Source: JAJKJG01 sp036556825 (lineage in GTDB: Bacteria > Pseudomonadota > Alphaproteobacteria > Rhizobiales > Beijerinckiaceae). Taken from it: 64,000 nt of DNA. Positions 24,615 to 31,770 of the stretch are shown piece after piece. The notes under the pieces were generated by a model, which had not been told where the DNA came from, did not search any database, and saw only the letters and a list, made by a program, of their open reading frames with translations. Every line of letters starts with the position of its first letter. The first letter of the stretch is position 1. The position numbers were made by a program, and so were the translations under genes. Location: positions 1 to 64,000 of the forward strand of contig DATBIR010000060.1 of the NCBI GenBank assembly GCA_036556825.1, written 5' to 3'.

Positions 24615-24636
24615 ATGCCCGCCCTTGTGCGGGCAT
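24615..24636. repeat. Short palindrome after PilZ gene
   Basis: ATGCCCGC-CCTTGT-GCGGGCAT, a perfect 8-bp inverted repeat of REP-like form, preceded by two more ATGCCCGC-type half-sites (24599-24606). It sits between convergent genes, so it may act as a terminator. Confidence 0.5.
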
Positions 24637-24677
24637 TCCGGTTTGGCGAGGGCATCGCCGCGGCAGCGCCGCACGAG

Positions 24678-24890
24678 TCACCGCGCTTTGAGCCGGCGCG
24701 GAGGTTTCTGCATCGGCGCTTCGGCCGGCCCTGCCGGCAACGGCATCCACCACGCCGGCGGGTCCATCAGGCTGTCGGCGTCATCATACCAGCGCACCGG
24801 GGCACGGCGGGCGATCCGGACATGTCCGTGCTCGCTGGCGACGAGGACGCGCGTTCGCGTGGGTGCGGTCTGGGCTGGCTGCCACTGCAT
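24678..24890 (-). CDS. Small WxP/TAP...WMPLP hypothetical protein
   Basis: A 70-residue protein starting MQWQPAQTAP and containing a C-terminal WWMPLPAGPAEAP. This resembles a widespread small-protein pattern (W-P-x-x-TAP...HWMPLPxPP, DUF551-like) of unknown function, often found in phages and plasmids. Ribosome site is weak, and the gene lies in a stretch otherwise without genes. Possible remnant of accessory DNA. Confidence 0.5.
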   Translation of the reverse strand: MQWQPAQTAPTRTRVLVASEHGHVRIARRAPVRWYDDADSLMDPPAWWMPLPAGPAEAPMQKPPRRLKAR

Positions 24891-25175
24891 CCGGCGACCA
24901 AAGCCAGAGCCGCCCGGGCGTCGCAATCAGGACGGCATGGTAAGGTTACTGCGCCGGGGCGGGCGGGGCTTCGTCGCTTGCGGCAGCGGCGCGGGAGACG
25001 AGGGGATCGTGAGGCATGCCTGCAGATCCGCCGGTCGTTTGTTGCATTCACATGGAGCATTCGGAACGATTTGGCTTCCTGCGCAGTTGATCCCGCATCA
25101 CCGGCAATCCGAATTCGTGGGCGCTGGTGGCTGAGAGATGCGCGTGCTCCCGCCTGCAGGACGAGGGAGCCCGTC

Positions 25176-25358
25176 ATGGCCTCACCCCCTCGGAAGCACC
25201 GTACATCGGCCGACCACGATGCGCAGGTGATCCAACAAACCAAGGAAATTATCGCGCGCTCGTTGGAGTTGCTCCGCCGGACGGCGCACCTGGTCCCCCG
25301 ACCCGTTGACACGACCTCTCAGACGCCAAAGGGACGCCGGCCGCGCTCCGAGCCATAG
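25176..25358 (+). CDS. Small helical hypothetical protein
   Basis: A 60-residue product with a central amphipathic helix (AQVIQQTKEIIARSLELLRRT). AGGGAG lies 6 bases before the ATG. No known family recognised. Support is the ribosome site and the regular helix. Confidence 0.45.
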   Translation: MASPPRKHRTSADHDAQVIQQTKEIIARSLELLRRTAHLVPRPVDTTSQTPKGRRPRSEP

Positions 25359-25399
25359 GGCAGCGGCAAAGCCCGCCGCGCACCTAGCCGGACACGCCC

Positions 25400-25450
25400 C
25401 GGGCGGTCACCGCTTGCCGAACAAGGCGGGTCCGGGACCTGATGGAATAG
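25400..25450. repeat. Degenerate remnant of dispersed palindromic element
   Basis: Sequence around 25405-25445 (GGTCACCGCTTGCCGAACAAGGC, split, then GGTCCGGGACCTGAT) resembles the internal part of the dispersed elements but has lost the flanking inverted repeats. The remaining bases between 25359 and 25613 show no gene. Confidence 0.3.
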
Positions 25451-25613
25451 ACGAGGCAGATCTTTGCCGGCGCCGCGATGCCTCCCATCGCTCCGGGCAA
25501 TCGCGGCCGGACTGCTGAAAATCTTCGGTCTATTCGGGCGCGTGACTCATGCCCTCACCTAACCGAGGAGGGTTCACGCCGTTGCTGACGATAAACAGCA
25601 GATGAACGGGGCT

Positions 25614-25639
25614 GGAACGCAGTGGCGGCCTCTTACGTT
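25614..25639 (+). promoter_or_regulatory. EcfG-type general stress promoter
   Basis: GGAAC, 17 bases, CGTT: an exact match to the alphaproteobacterial sigma-EcfG consensus (GGAAC-N16/17-CGTT). It lies 38 bases ahead of the small secreted protein gene at 25678, giving a short leader of about 30 bases. The downstream gene is thus predicted to belong to the PhyR/NepR/EcfG stress regulon. Confidence 0.65.
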
Positions 25640-25677
25640 GCGCCTCCCGGAGGCTGTTCCGTTTGGAAGGAAAACCC

Positions 25678-25941
25678 ATGAGAACGCTTTTTGTCACCGC
25701 TGCTGCTGCGCTCGTCGCAAGCGCGGCCTTCGCCCAGACGTCGACCACCACGACGACGACGACAGGCGGATCAACAACCACGACCACCGAGCAGTTTTAT
25801 GTGGTTCGCGATCCTTCGACGAAGCGATGCACCGTGACCGCCACGAAGCCTAGCGGCGGCACGACGGTGGTCGTCGGCGATACCATCTACAAGTCTCGCA
25901 CCGAGGCCGAAACGGCCGTGACGAAGGTCTGCACCAACTAA
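25678..25941 (+). CDS. Secreted Thr-rich small protein
   Basis: An 87-residue product with a signal peptide (hydrophobic core about 4-16, cleavage after AFA near 19), followed by a run rich in Thr (TSTTTTTTTGGSTTTTT) and a conserved-looking C-terminal part, FYVVRDPSTKRCTVTATKP ... VCTN, with two cysteines that could form one disulfide. GGAAGGA lies before the ATG. It follows an EcfG-type promoter and ends in an 11-bp hairpin. Function unknown; a stress-induced periplasmic protein. Confidence 0.8.
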   Translation: MRTLFVTAAAALVASAAFAQTSTTTTTTTGGSTTTTTEQFYVVRDPSTKRCTVTATKPSGGTTVVVGDTIYKSRTEAETAVTKVCTN

Positions 25942-25949
25942 GGCGCGAC

Positions 25950-25980
25950 GAGCGGCAGGGTTCCTGCGGCCCTGCCGCTC
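25950..25980. terminator. Hairpin after the Thr-rich secreted protein
   Basis: Perfect 11-bp stem GAGCGGCAGGG/CCCTGCCGCTC with a 9-base loop, 9 bases after the stop codon. No T tract follows, so it may stabilise the transcript end. Confidence 0.55.
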
Positions 25981-26466
25981 ATCGCTGGAACAGCATGCGA
26001 CGAAAGCCGGCACAGCGCCGCTCACGAGCCTGCGCATGCCGGCGCCAAGCAGGACAGTCAACAGGTAAGTAGGTCCCGCCGCCGCGGACGGCGCGAAACA
26101 GCATCCGCCCAGAACGCCGCCCTGCTCCGAAGGCCGCGGTGCCCGCCCCATTCCTTGCCGAAACCTTAACGCCGGCCGGCCTCCTCGTCGGGCGGCGACC
26201 TTTACCCCTCACGGCAATCTCAGCCGACCGCCGCCGCGACCGGGGCGGCCGGCGCCCCGCCCCCAGGGGAAAGGCCCTAATCCGCCGGGCCAGGGTTAAT
26301 CGGCGGTTAGCCAGACAGCTATCCTTCGAGCGACCCGGCCAAGCCCCTGTTCGGCGTAATTTCCCTCGCCGCGTCAAAGGCTTGAGATCGATCAAATTGA
26401 ATCTATCCGGTTCAGCGCCGCGGAAGGCCTGAGGGGCATGCTCTCCTGCGTGGAAGGGGGGCAATC
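25981..26466. other. 486-bp stretch without a supported gene
   Basis: Reading frames here lack ribosome sites and recognisable motifs. The stretch contains several short GC-rich inverted repeats (for example near 26170-26200) and probably holds the promoter of the peptidase gene at 26467. Confidence 0.4.
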
Positions 26467-27096
26467 ATGACAAACATCCACGACATTCTTCGATGGGGGC
26501 TGGTGGCCGCGGCCATGTTCGGGGCCACCCAGACGACTTCAGGCCAGACCCTGGCCGCCCTGCCGGCGGCTTCGGTCCCGGCTGCCACGGTCGGCGAAGC
26601 CAGGCCGGTGCTTGGCTGGGTCGGGTTCTGCGAGCGTCATCCGCGCGAATGCGAGGTCGACGTCGCGGAGCCGGCGACGATCACGCTCAACGGCCGCCTT
26701 TGGCAGACCATCGTGTCGGTCAACCGCCAGGTCAATAACGCCGTCAAGCCGATGACCGACCAGGCGCATTGGGGCCTGGCCGACAGCTGGGATTTCCCGA
26801 GCGACGGAATCGGCGACTGCGAGGACTACCAGCTTCTCAAGCGGAAGCTTCTGTCCGACGCCGGCCTTCCGCGCCGCGCCATGCGCATGACCGTCGTCCT
26901 CGACGAGAAGCGCGAGGGTCATGCCGTGCTGATGATCCGCACCGATCGGGGCGATTTCGTCCTCGACAACAAGACCAGCAGCATCCTGCCCTGGCACCAG
27001 ACCGGCTACCTCTACGTCAAGCGCGAGGGCCAGGACGGCAGCGCCTGGGTCTCTCTCGGCGGGGCCACCTCGCCGACGGTCACTGCCAACCGCTGA
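26467..27096 (+). CDS. LapG-like transglutaminase-like cysteine peptidase (BTLCP), paralogue 1
   Basis: A 209-residue periplasmic protease of the BTLCP (LapG) family. Signal peptide at about 1-28. The catalytic triad is intact: Cys118 in GIGDCEDYQ, His152 in EGHAVLM and Asp167 in VLDNK. LapG cleaves the N terminus of LapA-type adhesins under c-di-GMP control via LapD. No LapD or LapA is in the window, so the substrate is unknown. It is a tandem paralogue of the gene at 27592 (shared blocks such as GDCEDYQLLKRK and LPRRAMRMTVV), with a hairpin repeat array between them. Confidence 0.93.
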   Translation: MTNIHDILRWGLVAAAMFGATQTTSGQTLAALPAASVPAATVGEARPVLGWVGFCERHPRECEVDVAEPATITLNGRLWQTIVSVNRQVNNAVKPMTDQAHWGLADSWDFPSDGIGDCEDYQLLKRKLLSDAGLPRRAMRMTVVLDEKREGHAVLMIRTDRGDFVLDNKTSSILPWHQTGYLYVKREGQDGSAWVSLGGATSPTVTANR

Positions 27097-27164
27097 ACCA
27101 CCTTCGGGGAGCTTGCGAGTCCGGTCACGTCCCCACCCCTCCCGTCCCCAGACCGGGCCCGCCG

Positions 27165-27472
27165 CGGGGCCAGTCGCAAGACTGGCCCCGCATCTTTTCG
27201 GGAATCCATCTTGGCCAGTCGCAAGACTGGCCCCGCATCTTTTCGGGGACCCGTCCTGGCCAGTCGCAAGACCGGCCCCGCATCTTTTCGGGAATTCATC
27301 CTGGCCAGTCGCAAGACCGGCCCCGCATTTTTTCGGGAATTCATCCTGGCCAGTCGCAAGACCGGCCACACATCTTTTCGGGAATCCATCTTGGCCAGCC
27401 GCAAGACCGGCCCCGCATCTTTTCGGGGCTCCGTCCTGGCCCGTCTCAGACTGACCCCGTATCTTTTGTGCC
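27165..27472. repeat. 45-bp tandem array of terminator-like hairpins
   Basis: Six exact-length 45-bp units begin at 27168, 27213, 27258, 27303, 27348 and 27393, followed by a degraded seventh from 27438. Each has a stem-loop of the form GGCCAGTC-GCAA-GACTGGCC (GNRA-type loop) and a second CCCG...CGGG hairpin around CATCTTTT. The first unit's stem extends to 11 bp (27165-27175 with 27180-27190) and is followed by CATCTTTT, so it looks like the terminator of the first peptidase gene that was then amplified. Because 45 is divisible by 3, spurious open frames run through it on both strands. Confidence 0.9.
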
Positions 27473-27591
27473 ACTATGGAACTAAACTGCGACCGTGGCG
27501 TTAGCTTTCTCTTAACTTTCGGCTTGAGCCGGCCCGGCCCCCGTGCGAGCTTGATTCCAAGAATCGTCAAGCAAGCAACAGGAATGGGGGC

Positions 27592-28284
27592 ATGCGGCAG
27601 GCCGTTTTCGGGCGTTTGAGTACCAGTGCTCAAGTCTGGGCGCCAGCACGCGTATTTGCAAGCCTCGCCGTCCGCGCCATGCGCCTCGGCGCCGTGGTGT
27701 GCGCCCTTCTGGCCGGCGGCGTTGCCGCCCAGGCGCAGACCCTGGCCGCTCTCCCCTCGGCCCAGCCGATCGAGAAGAATGGCACGGCCCGCCCGGTCCT
27801 GGGCTGGGTCAGGTTCTGCGAGCGCTACGCGGAAGAATGCCGGGTCGACACCTCCGAGCCGGCGCTCGTCACGGTGACGCCGCAGGTCTGGCGCGCCATC
27901 GTGGCAGTCAACCGGCGCGTCAACGCGCGCATCAAGCCCCTGACCGACAAGGAGCATTGGGGCGTCGTCGACAGCTGGGACTTTCCGGACGACGGTCTCG
28001 GCGACTGCGAGGACTACCAGCTCCTGAAGCGCAAGATCCTTGTCGAGCAGGGGCTGCCGCGCCGCGCCATGCGCATGACCGTGGTGATCGACGAGCAGGG
28101 CGAAGGCCACGCCGTCCTCATGGTGCGCACCGACCGCGGCGACTTCATCCTCGACAACAAGACCAATTCGGTCCTGGCCTGGGACAAGACCGGCTACGTT
28201 TTCGTGAAGCGTGAAGGCCAGGACAACGCCACCTGGGCGTCCCTGGGCGGACTTGCCTCGCCGGTCACCACCGCCAACCGCTAA
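27592..28284 (+). CDS. LapG-like transglutaminase-like cysteine peptidase (BTLCP), paralogue 2
   Basis: A 230-residue paralogue of the gene at 26467. The triad is intact: Cys139 in GLGDCEDYQ, His173 in EGHAVLM, Asp188 in ILDNK. The signal peptide lies at residues 30-48; the ATG at 27679 would give a more normal secreted protein of 201 residues, so the first 29 residues may not be translated. Like its neighbour it should act in the periplasm on an unidentified substrate. A palindromic repeat follows the stop, then a strong terminator at 28417. Confidence 0.92.
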   Translation: MRQAVFGRLSTSAQVWAPARVFASLAVRAMRLGAVVCALLAGGVAAQAQTLAALPSAQPIEKNGTARPVLGWVRFCERYAEECRVDTSEPALVTVTPQVWRAIVAVNRRVNARIKPLTDKEHWGVVDSWDFPDDGLGDCEDYQLLKRKILVEQGLPRRAMRMTVVIDEQGEGHAVLMVRTDRGDFILDNKTNSVLAWDKTGYVFVKREGQDNATWASLGGLASPVTTANR

Positions 28285-28360
28285 GCATGACCCGGCGAAG
28301 TGGGCCCCACTTCGCCGACCAAGGCTAAGCCCCGGACTTGATCCGGGATCATGCGGCGCT
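28284..28360. repeat. Dispersed palindromic element, copy 3
   Basis: Begins at the stop codon of the second peptidase gene. GCATGACCCGG at the left and CCCCGGACTTGATCCGGGATCATGC at the right are reverse-complement related, with internal CGGCGAAGTGGG...CCCACTTCGCCG inverted repeat. The terminal hairpin part is missing or degraded. Confidence 0.8.
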
Positions 28361-28416
28361 GAGCTGACGGCAGCTGGATCGAGGGTCCCGCTCGGTTTTC
28401 GCGGATAAGCTTTGAG

Positions 28417-28445
28417 AGGGATGGCCCTGGCCATCCCTTTTGCTT
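28417..28445 (+). terminator. Rho-independent terminator
   Basis: Stem AGGGATGGC/GCCATCCCT with a 4-base loop followed by TTTTGCTTTT. Ends the second peptidase transcript 36 bases before the peroxiredoxin start. Confidence 0.85.
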
Positions 28446-28480
28446 TTGGTGATGATGCCACCTTGCAAAACCGAGGGACG

Positions 28481-29041
28481 ATGACGAGCACGGTAGCCGC
28501 CCCGGATTGGTCGACGATCCCCGCCCCAGGCGATGACGGGGCCACCGATCACCTGCTCGGCGCCCGGATGGCGTCCGTGCGGCTCCCGGCAACGACCGGC
28601 GATGCCGTCGATCTGTCGGCCTTGCGCGGCCGCACGATCGTCTACGCGTATCCCCGGACCGGGAAGCCCGGCATCGACAACCCGGACGGGTGGGACATGA
28701 TCCCCGGTGCGCGAGGGTGCACGCCGCAGACCTGTTCGTTCCGCGATCACTTCGCCGAGCTGAAGGGCCTCGGGGTGCAGCATCTGTTCGGCCTCTCGAC
28801 GCAAGACCCCGACTATCAGCGTGAAGCGGCCGAGCGCCTGCACCTTCCGTTCGCCGTCCTGTCGGACGAGGATCTGCATCTGACGCGGGCGATGAAGCTG
28901 CCGACCTTCGAGACGAGCGGCATGACGCTCCTGAAGCGCTTCACGCTCGTGATCGATGACGGCATGATCAGCCACGTGTTCTACCCGGTTTTCCCGCCCG
29001 ACCGCAGCGCCAGCGACGTGATCGACTGGCTACGTCGCTAA
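28481..29041 (+). CDS. PrxQ-like peroxiredoxin
   Basis: A 186-residue thiol peroxidase-like protein. The active site is GCTPQTCSFRDH with candidate Cys80 and Cys85 (C-x4-C, as in PrxQ/BCP) after the usual hydrophobic strand IVYAYPRTG. Detoxifies peroxides in the cytoplasm. Start ATG 28481 with GAGGGA 3 bases upstream. The last 4 bases overlap the convergent small membrane gene at 29038. Confidence 0.9.
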   Translation: MTSTVAAPDWSTIPAPGDDGATDHLLGARMASVRLPATTGDAVDLSALRGRTIVYAYPRTGKPGIDNPDGWDMIPGARGCTPQTCSFRDHFAELKGLGVQHLFGLSTQDPDYQREAAERLHLPFAVLSDEDLHLTRAMKLPTFETSGMTLLKRFTLVIDDGMISHVFYPVFPPDRSASDVIDWLRR

Positions 29042-29280
29042 TTCACCCTGTCATGGGCATCCTGCGGCCGAGCCCGCCGGTGCCAGCGGTGGACGGCGAC
29101 TGCAGCCCAGATCGCCTCGACCATGCCGAACGGCCAGGCGCCCTGCAGGAAGCCGTAGGCCGAGGCGAGCGCGCAGGCGCCGGCGAACGCCAGGACGAAC
29201 CAGTGGCTGCGGGCCTCGAGCGCGTAAAAGACCAGCATCGCCGTGACGGCGACGAGGCCGAAGGCGGTCAGGTTGTCCAC
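29038..29280 (-). CDS. Small membrane protein
   Basis: An 80-residue protein with two or three hydrophobic segments (about 5-20, 27-45 and 50-64) and a basic C terminus. Starts with GTG. Function unknown; the size and layout match a conserved small membrane protein of Rhizobiales. Its 3' end overlaps the peroxiredoxin gene tail-to-tail by 4 bp. Confidence 0.7.
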   Translation of the reverse strand: MDNLTAFGLVAVTAMLVFYALEARSHWFVLAFAGACALASAYGFLQGAWPFGMVEAIWAAVAVHRWHRRARPQDAHDRVN

Positions 29281-29285
29281 CGGCT

Positions 29286-29384
29286 CAGAGCATGATCCGC
29301 CAAAGTGGACACCGCTTCGGCGCAGAGATCACGCCACCCGAAAAGAGATAGGGTGATGCGATTCAATCTGGCGTCCCGCTCTCA
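29286..29384. repeat. Dispersed palindromic element, copy 4
   Basis: Starts GAGCATGATCCG and ends with a hairpin GCGATTCAATCTGGC...GCTCTCAG. The middle part is shortened. It is bounded by the carbonic anhydrase stop codon on the right, overlapping it by up to three bases. Confidence 0.65.
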
Positions 29385-29912
29385 GTCGACCCGCGTCAGG
29401 CCCTTGGCGAAGCGGTTGAAGTTGCGCACGTAGTGCAGCGCCGTCTGGCGCAGGCGCTCGGCCGCGGCGTCGTCGAGCGTGCGCACGGCCTTGGCCGGCG
29501 CGCCGACGATCAGGGAATTGTCCGGGAATTCCTTGCCTTCCGTGACCAGGGCATGGGCGCCGACGATGCAGTTGGAGCCGATGCGGGCGCCGTTGAGGAG
29601 CCGCGCGCCCATGCCGATCAGCGAGTTGGCGGCCACCGTGCAGCCATGCAGGATGGCGTGGTGGCCGATGGTGCAATCCGCCCCGATGGTCATCGGATAG
29701 CCGGGGTCGGTGTGCAGCATGCACCCTTCCTGGATGTTGGTGCGCTCGCCGAGATCGATCAGCTCGTTGTCGCCGCGAATCACCGAGCCGAACCACACGC
29801 TCACGTCGGTTCCGAGCCACACGCGGCCGATGACATGCGCGTCCGGCGCGACCCAGAAGCGGCCGGCCTCGGGAAGCAACGGCGCAACGCCGTCGAGTGC
29901 GTAAATCGGCAT
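29382..29912 (-). CDS. Gamma-class carbonic anhydrase family protein
   Basis: A 176-residue left-handed beta-helix (hexapeptide repeat) protein. Three zinc ligands of the gamma-carbonic anhydrase type are present: His67 in CMLHTD, His84 in IGHHAILHG and His89. RGDNE near residue 47 is also conserved. Bacterial homologues (PaaY, CaiE, YrdA) often have weak or no anhydrase activity, so catalysis is not certain. Start ATG at 29912, chosen because it begins at the first beta-helix strand (MPIYALDG). Confidence 0.92.
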   Translation of the reverse strand: MPIYALDGVAPLLPEAGRFWVAPDAHVIGRVWLGTDVSVWFGSVIRGDNELIDLGERTNIQEGCMLHTDPGYPMTIGADCTIGHHAILHGCTVAANSLIGMGARLLNGARIGSNCIVGAHALVTEGKEFPDNSLIVGAPAKAVRTLDDAAAERLRQTALHYVRNFNRFAKGLTRVD

Positions 29913-29974
29913 CTGTCCCCTGCCCTCGTGGTCCCTGTGCTGTCGGGGGACAAGAGCTTGCGCGGGGACAGGCG

Positions 29975-30304
29975 TCAAGCGCCGGCGATCAGGTGCGCGA
30001 GGTCGAGGACCACGCGCCCGCACATCAGGCTCCAGAAGCCGGCGATGAGCGTGGCCGCGAACACGAAGCCGATCGGCCGGCGCTCGAAGCGGCGGCCGCG
30101 CACCGTGTTGCGCAGGATGATGAAGGGCGCCGAGAAGACGAGGATCGGCACGCAGGCGAGCGCCGCGACGCCCCCCTTCTCGAGGAGGCCGAAACTGGCG
30201 CGGCGGTTGGTGAACAGCTCGAAGGCGCTCGCCAGCAAGCCGGCCAGGGCGAAGCCCAGTCCGAGCGCCAGAAAAGATTCCATAGCTCCGGGGTCGATCT
30301 GCAT
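29975..30304 (-). CDS. Conserved membrane protein
   Basis: A 109-residue protein with three membrane segments (about 8-27, 45-65 and 80-104). Function not known. It lies between the carbonic anhydrase and DUF3126 genes on the same strand, 62 bp and 138 bp away. Upstream, TTAACG-GAA-CGTTAA (30348-30362) forms a perfect palindrome that may be an operator. Confidence 0.75.
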   Translation of the reverse strand: MQIDPGAMESFLALGLGFALAGLLASAFELFTNRRASFGLLEKGGVAALACVPILVFSAPFIILRNTVRGRRFERRPIGFVFAATLIAGFWSLMCGRVVLDLAHLIAGA

Positions 30305-30442
30305 GGAGGGGGCCTCGCCTTCGCCGCGAGCCCACCCTGCCCCGCTTTTAACGGAACGTTAAGCGTTTCCGCCGGTCACGGTAAATACGTCCCGGACCGG
30401 CCCATTCGGCGCGCCCGCAGGCGCGTCCCGGCCCGCCGCGCC

Positions 30443-30655
30443 TCAATCCTCGAGGTCGGTATCGAGGATCGCCATCTGGAAATTGAAGGAGCGGTCGCCC
30501 TCCTCGTCGTCGACGAACAGCACGCCGATGAATTCCTCGCCGATATACACCTCGGCCGAGTCGGTCTTCTTCGGGCGTGCGACGACGCGGATCGCGTGGT
30601 TCGAGAAGGTCTGGCGCAGATAGCGCTCGACCTTGGCCATTTCCGTCTTGTCCAC
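30443..30655 (-). CDS. DUF3126 family protein
   Basis: A 70-residue protein matching DUF3126, an alphaproteobacterial family of unknown function (AEVYIGEEFIGVLFVDDEEGDRSFNFQMAILD). The start is taken as GTG 30655 (VDKTEM) with GAGG 5 bases upstream; ATG at 30640 is possible. Widely conserved and often next to cysE, as here, so it may be linked to sulfur or serine metabolism. Confidence 0.85.
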   Translation of the reverse strand: MDKTEMAKVERYLRQTFSNHAIRVVARPKKTDSAEVYIGEEFIGVLFVDDEEGDRSFNFQMAILDTDLED

Positions 30656-30717
30656 CGAGACCTCATCAGCTGTGCCGCGCCGAGCCCATTGCCACGCGCT
30701 GGCAGCAGGGGCAAGCG

Positions 30718-30818
30718 TAAAGCATGACCCGGCAAAGTCGGAACCGCTTTGCCGGAAGGATCGTGCGGCCCCGGAAAATGGCAGCGCGAATCGCTTCAAT
30801 GTGGCGCGATCCCCGCTC
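30718..30818. repeat. Dispersed palindromic element, copy 5
   Basis: Starts AAAGCATGACCCGGCAAAG and ends with a hairpin GCGAATCGCTTCAATG...GATCCCCGCTC. The central part is shortened. It lies just beyond the cysE stop codon and upstream of DUF3126. Confidence 0.7.
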
Positions 30819-30824
30819 CCCTGA

Positions 30825-31661
30825 TCAGATTCCTTCCATATCGCGGATCAGCTGGTCCATCGAGCGCGCCGGCTCGGCGCAGCCGGCGGTGCCGACGACG
30901 CGCGCCGGCACGCCCGCCACCGTCGTGTTGCGCGGCACCGACTGCAGCACCACGGAGCCGGCGGCGACCCGGCAGCATTCGCCGATCTCGATATTGCCGA
31001 GGATCTTGGCGCCGGCGCCGATCATGACGCCGCGGCGGATCTTGGGATGGCGGTCGCCGCGCTCCTTGCCGGTGCCGCCGAGCGTCACATCCTGCAGCAT
31101 CGAGACGTTGTCTTCGATGACCGCGGTCTGTCCGACGACCAGTCCGGTGGCGTGGTCGAGGAAGATGCCGCGGCCGATGCGCGCCGCCGGATTGATGTCG
31201 GTCTGGAACACCTCCGACGACCGGCTTTGCAGGTAGAGCGCGAAATCCTGCCGCCCGCTGCGCCACAGCCAGTGCGCCAGGCGATGCGTCTGGATGGCGT
31301 GGAAGCCCTTGAAATACAGCACCGGCTCGATCAGGCGCGTGCAGGCCGGATCGCGGTCGGCGACCGCCGCGATGTCGGCGCGGAACGCCTCGCCGATGGC
31401 CGCGTCAGCCTCGACCGCCTCCATGAAGGTCTGCGCGATCAGGTCGTCCGAGACCACCGGATGGCCGAGCCGGGCGGCGACGCGGTGCACCACCGCCGCC
31501 TCGAGCGACGAGTGGTTGAGGATGGTCGTGACGATGAAGCTGGTGAGCGAGGGCTCCTGTCGGATGATGCCCTCGGCTTCCTGCCTGAGGCGCGTCCAGA
31601 TCGGGTCGACGATGCCGGCGATCGGCTCCGCGCCTTCGCCTCTGGGGCGGGTCTGGGACAT
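30825..31661 (-). CDS. cysE: Serine O-acetyltransferase
   Basis: First step of cysteine biosynthesis (Ser + acetyl-CoA to O-acetylserine). The 278-residue product has the N-terminal helical domain and the C-terminal left-handed beta-helix with the catalytic block DINPAARIGRGIFLDHATG, then DVTLGGTGKERGDRHPKI and IGAGAKILGNIEIG. Start ATG 31661 is preceded by GGAG at 8 bases; a GTG 9 bases upstream lies inside that ribosome site and is unlikely. Downstream is a palindromic repeat and then DUF3126. Confidence 0.95.
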   Translation of the reverse strand: MSQTRPRGEGAEPIAGIVDPIWTRLRQEAEGIIRQEPSLTSFIVTTILNHSSLEAAVVHRVAARLGHPVVSDDLIAQTFMEAVEADAAIGEAFRADIAAVADRDPACTRLIEPVLYFKGFHAIQTHRLAHWLWRSGRQDFALYLQSRSSEVFQTDINPAARIGRGIFLDHATGLVVGQTAVIEDNVSMLQDVTLGGTGKERGDRHPKIRRGVMIGAGAKILGNIEIGECCRVAAGSVVLQSVPRNTTVAGVPARVVGTAGCAEPARSMDQLIRDMEGI

Positions 31662-31770
31662 GATCGTCACTCCTCATCGCGGGGTCGCCTGGACCATGAA
31701 ACGTGGAAAGCCGGCCGGTGCCATTGGCCAGCCCTGCCGGGGTGAACGGCCCCTGCCGCCCGCCTCCTAT

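Noticed and set aside
26139..26432. 97-residue Arg/Pro-rich reading frame before the first BTLCP gene
   Set aside because: GC-driven composition, no ribosome site and no recognisable motif.
27165..27472. CRISPR array
   Set aside because: The 45-bp units have no unique spacers; it is a contiguous tandem repeat with no cas genes nearby.
27012..27504. Several open frames with 15-residue repeats (GQSQDWPRIFSGIHL type) across the hairpin array
   Set aside because: They result from 45-bp repeats being a multiple of three; no start site or signal supports translation, and they occur on both strands.
30348..30362. TTAACG-GAA-CGTTAA palindrome as a terminator of DUF3126
   Set aside because: Stem of only six pairs with a 3-base loop and no T tract; kept only as a possible operator note.
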